Assembly: GCF_000961885.1 (NCBI RefSeq)
Contig: NZ_JZKH01000165.1
Coordinates: 1 to 7,175 of the forward strand
Source of the DNA: Streptomyces rubellomurinus
Lineage (GTDB): Bacteria; Actinomycetota; Actinomycetes; Streptomycetales; Streptomycetaceae
Length of the DNA: 7,175 bases
Direction of reading: 5' to 3'
Under the pieces are notes generated by a model, which saw nothing but the letters and a program-made list of their open reading frames with translations, had not been told where the DNA came from and made no database searches. The position numbers and the translations under genes were made by a program. Numbering within the stretch: the stretch's first letter is position 1; each line of letters opens with the position of its first letter. Shown piece by piece: positions 5,783-7,175 of the stretch.

Positions 5783-5811
5783 CAATAGTTGCGCATGAAG
5801 GTAATTTGCAA
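5782..5811 (-). promoter_or_regulatory. Promoter of the OYE/AsnB-like transcript
   Basis: On the minus strand TTGCAA (5811-5806) and TATTGT (5787-5782) are 18 bases apart, matching the housekeeping-sigma consensus well for an actinomycete. They lie in the most AT-rich stretch of the window. The leader to the ATG at 5706 would be about 70 bases. Confidence 0.6.
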
Positions 5812-6084
5812 GGGTAAGGACTGTGAGGGGACCCGGGGGGCTACGACCCGGCGGCAGCGCCGGCGCCGGCGGCGGCGGCGAGCGTGGTGACCGTGGCCGG
5901 GCCGGTGGAGGGTGGTCGTTGCCTCGCCGGGCCGGCAGGGACGTGGTGGGGGCCGGTGTGTCAGTGGCCGTCTTGGGCGGGTGTGCTCCACGGCGGGTGG
6001 CCGGCGGTGGCGCTGGGATCCCGAAGGCGCCGATGGCCGGGGCGACGAGGGCGGCGGGTACGGATCCCGCCTGCAATCGTGGGC

Positions 6085-6127
6085 ACGTGTGGCGCCACCG
6101 CCCGGGGTGGGCGGTGGCGCCACACGT
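6085..6127 (-). terminator. Strong hairpin terminator after the marR-like gene
   Basis: Bases 6085-6103 and 6109-6127 are exact reverse complements, 19 bp of perfect stem around the loop GGGGT. The hairpin begins 16 bases beyond the stop codon of the MarR gene on the minus strand. There is no U-tract, as usual in Streptomyces. It separates the MarR transcript from the OYE transcript. Confidence 0.85.
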
Positions 6128-6143
6128 CCTGTCGGCGGCCGGG

Positions 6144-6608
6144 CTACCGGGCGGCGGGCGCGTCCACGTCCCTCACCGCCTTGACCAGCGATGCGAGCTC
6201 CGGGTGCTTCGCCGCCTCGTCCAGCGCCTCTTGCAGCGCCGCGTCGTTGGTCGGCCGGGCCTGCGCCAGTAGCTCCAGGCCGGCCGCGGTCACGTCGGTG
6301 TAGATGCCGCGCCGGTCCGTCGGGCATAGGTAGCGCGCCAGCAGCCCGCGGTCCTCCAGTCGGGTCACCAGTCGGGTGGTGGCGCTCTGGCTGAGCACGA
6401 CGGCGTCGGCGACCTGTTTCATCTGCAGGTGCCCGCCTTCCCCGTCGTGCTGGCGGCTGAGCACGTCGAGCAGCGAGTACTCCCGCACGCTCAACTCGTG
6501 CCCGCCCTGCAGGGCCCGTTCGATGTGCGCCTCGATCCTGGCGTGCAGCAGCGACAGGGCCCCCCAGCCGTTGGCGAGGGCGGTGAGCGCGGGATCCGTG
6601 GCGGTCAT
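6144..6608 (-). CDS. MarR-family transcriptional regulator
   Basis: The 154-residue protein is the normal size for a MarR repressor, a dimeric winged-helix protein that usually responds to phenolic, oxidant or other small-molecule signals. LSVREYSLLDVLSR (39-52) is the first DNA-binding-domain helix region. LQMKQVADAVVLSQSATTRL (61-80) forms the helix-turn-helix with the recognition helix, followed by LEDRGLL (84-90) and the wing signature CPTDRRGIYTDVTAAG (95-110), containing the family-typical D-R-R. Its only cysteine, Cys95, lies just before the wing, so single-Cys redox sensing is possible but unproven. The ATG at 6608 follows AAGGAG by 10 bases, longer than ideal, with no better start nearby. 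A perfect hairpin follows the stop. It is upstream of, and in the same direction as, the OYE gene, which makes the OYE promoter a possible target. The methyltransferase gene at 6963 is divergent. Confidence 0.93.
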   Translation of the reverse strand: MTATDPALTALANGWGALSLLHARIEAHIERALQGGHELSVREYSLLDVLSRQHDGEGGHLQMKQVADAVVLSQSATTRLVTRLEDRGLLARYLCPTDRRGIYTDVTAAGLELLAQARPTNDAALQEALDEAAKHPELASLVKAVRDVDAPAAR

Positions 6609-6681
6609 GGGCCCTGGTCTCCTTCCGAGCGTCCTGGCCTCCAGGGTAAGCCACCTGTGGAAATACCGGCCAGGGCCAATA

Positions 6682-6697
6682 GCAAGCCCCCGCAAGC
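6682..6697. repeat. Direct repeat GCAAGC at 10-bp period
   Basis: GCAAGC occurs at 6682-6687 and again at 6692-6697, one helical turn apart, 74-89 bases upstream of the MarR ATG. Same-face spacing is compatible with a regulator binding site, but two hexamers in GC-rich DNA may be chance. Confidence 0.35.
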
Positions 6698-6921
6698 ATT
6701 CGCCCCGCGGCCCCGCCCCCGGGCCCCGGCCCGCTGCCGGTCGCGGCTCGCCGCGGGCCCCGAGGTCGGCCCCGGGGCCCGCCGTCCCCCCGGCCCCGGC
6801 GCCATCCGCATTCGGCACGGCGCGGCGCGGGCCTCGGTGTGGGCCCCGCCCGTTCTCCCCCCGGCCGCGTAGGGCTGTGTGCTCGTGGGGTTGTGTTCGG
6901 GCGTGTTACTGGTGGGTTGGT

Positions 6922-6927
6922 TAGACT
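6922..6927 (+). promoter_or_regulatory. Possible -10 element of the methyltransferase gene
   Basis: TAGACT fits TANNNT and lies 35 bases before the ATG at 6963. No recognisable -35 lies at normal spacing, so support is weak. Confidence 0.3.
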
Positions 6928-6962
6928 GCGGCGGACTTGGTGTGGTGGTGGAGGGGTGGGGT

Positions 6963-7175
6963 ATGGGCGTCGGGGAGAGTTGGATGACGGCGGACGAGCC
7001 CGGGTCTGAGGAGCCGGTGGGTTTGCGGATACGTCAGGATGTTCCGCACAGTGCGCGGATGTATGACTACTTCCTCGGTGGGAAGGACAATTTCGCTGTT
7101 GACCGTGAGGCGGCTGAGCGTGTTCTGACGGTGTTTCCGACGATGCGTACCGCCGTGCGCGCCAACCGCACCTTC
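6963..7175 (+). CDS. SAM-dependent methyltransferase, DUF574/Methyltransf_19 family (5' part)
   Basis: The frame is open to the window end and gives 71 residues. SARMYDYFLGGKDNFAVDRE (30-49) is the hallmark N-terminus of the actinomycete DUF574 (Methyltransf_19) family, followed by the expected helix with VLTVFPTMRTAVRANRTF (54-71). The remaining domain, including the SAM-binding glycine loop, lies beyond the window; the family is usually about 270 residues. Two ATGs compete. The one at 6963 has GGAGGGG six bases upstream, and the one at 6984 has GGGGAG at similar spacing. I list 6963, but 6984 gives an N-terminus (MTADEPGSEEP) as typical of the family. Members are predicted to be cytoplasmic methyltransferases, abundant in Streptomyces, and mostly of unknown substrate. 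It is divergent from the MarR gene across a long GC-rich spacer, with no obvious link to the redox genes. Confidence 0.92.
   Translation, partial: MGVGESWMTADEPGSEEPVGLRIRQDVPHSARMYDYFLGGKDNFAVDREAAERVLTVFPTMRTAVRANRTF

Larger units (their letters stand above)
5707..6143. other. Intergenic region between marR-like gene and OYE gene
   Basis: This 437-base gap between two minus-strand genes has three parts. Bases 5707-5820 form an unusually AT-rich patch holding the OYE ribosome binding site, promoter and a palindrome. Bases 5821-6060 are GC-rich with GCC/GGC-type runs, and the open frames there are Arg/Pro/Gly-rich with no family resemblance, so I see no gene. Bases 6085-6127 are the MarR terminator hairpin. 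Confidence 0.6.
6609..6962. other. Divergent GC-extreme spacer between marR-like and methyltransferase genes
   Basis: These 354 bases contain no believable gene; all frames are Arg/Pro/Gly-rich. Bases 6609-6700 hold the MarR leader and a repeated GCAAGC hexamer. Bases about 6700-6860 are C-rich on the + strand and nearly free of A and T, with nested hairpins: GCGGGCCCC/GGGGCCCGC arms (6753-6761 and 6774-6782) and a smaller GCGGC-TC-GCCGC (6743-6754). Bases 6870-6962 switch to G/T-rich and lead to the methyltransferase start. Confidence 0.55.

Noticed and set aside
4264..5817. A 517-codon plus-strand frame antisense to the OYE gene
   Set aside because: Its Gly/Val/Ala-rich product is the mirror of the OYE codons and has no domain of its own.
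5823..6272. A 149-codon plus-strand ORF between the OYE and MarR genes
   Set aside because: Gly/Arg-rich, spans the terminator hairpin and runs antisense into the MarR gene, with no recognisable motif.
4600..6699. A 699-codon open frame that would extend the OYE protein at its N-terminus
   Set aside because: Everything before the ATG at 5706 is Arg/Pro/His-rich, runs across a promoter and a 19-bp terminator hairpin and overlaps the MarR gene. The family N-terminus and the ribosome binding site both point to 5706.
1..7175. CRISPR arrays, tRNA/rRNA genes, transposase genes or insertion-sequence ends
   Set aside because: No regularly spaced repeats, no cloverleaf-type T-loop signature, no transposase motif and no paired terminal repeats were seen on reading both strands. 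Short or diverged elements could be missed without a computed search.

Overview
The window looks like chromosomal DNA from a high-GC actinomycete, most likely Streptomyces or a close relative. The reasons are very high GC with G/C at most third codon positions, GTG/TTG starts, long GC-rich hairpins without U-tracts as terminators, and the start of a DUF574-type (Methyltransf_19) methyltransferase, a family greatly expanded in these bacteria. Antisense reading frames are open over long distances, as expected at this GC, and were discarded.

Layout. (1) 1-120: the 3' end of an unidentified + strand gene. (2) 121-860: gene-poor DNA with a decayed GNAT acetyltransferase fragment (211-528) and a doubtful small ORF (529-834). 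(3) 861-3007: a divergent regulator/enzyme pair. A class-A FAD monooxygenase lies on the minus strand and a TetR regulator on the plus strand, back to back across about 70 bp that carry two 15-bp palindromes matching CTTAACGNCGTTAAG. One sits between the -35 and -10 of the monooxygenase promoter and the other in its 5' leader. (4) 3039-5706: a minus-strand pair in which an Old Yellow Enzyme (YqjM-like) is followed after 37 nt by a 507-aa asparagine-synthetase-like protein whose ATP-pyrophosphatase motifs are degenerate. The second gene contains a 35-bp near-perfect palindrome inside its coding sequence. A recognisable promoter with an overlapping palindrome precedes the OYE. (5) 6144-6608: a minus-strand MarR regulator ending in a 19-bp perfect hairpin terminator. 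(6) 6609-6962: a GC-extreme divergent spacer, then the DUF574 methyltransferase entering from 6963 and cut by the window end.

Functionally the centre is a set of flavin-dependent redox genes (FAD hydroxylase, FMN ene-reductase) with two ligand-sensing repressor families (TetR, MarR). That suggests response to, or tailoring of, an aromatic or electrophilic small molecule, though the ligand and substrates cannot be read from sequence. The TetR is strikingly close to the classical TetR of tetracycline resistance in fold and operator layout, but by hand alignment lacks the two metal-ligand histidines. The least explained piece is the co-directional OYE plus inactive-looking AsnB-like gene pair.
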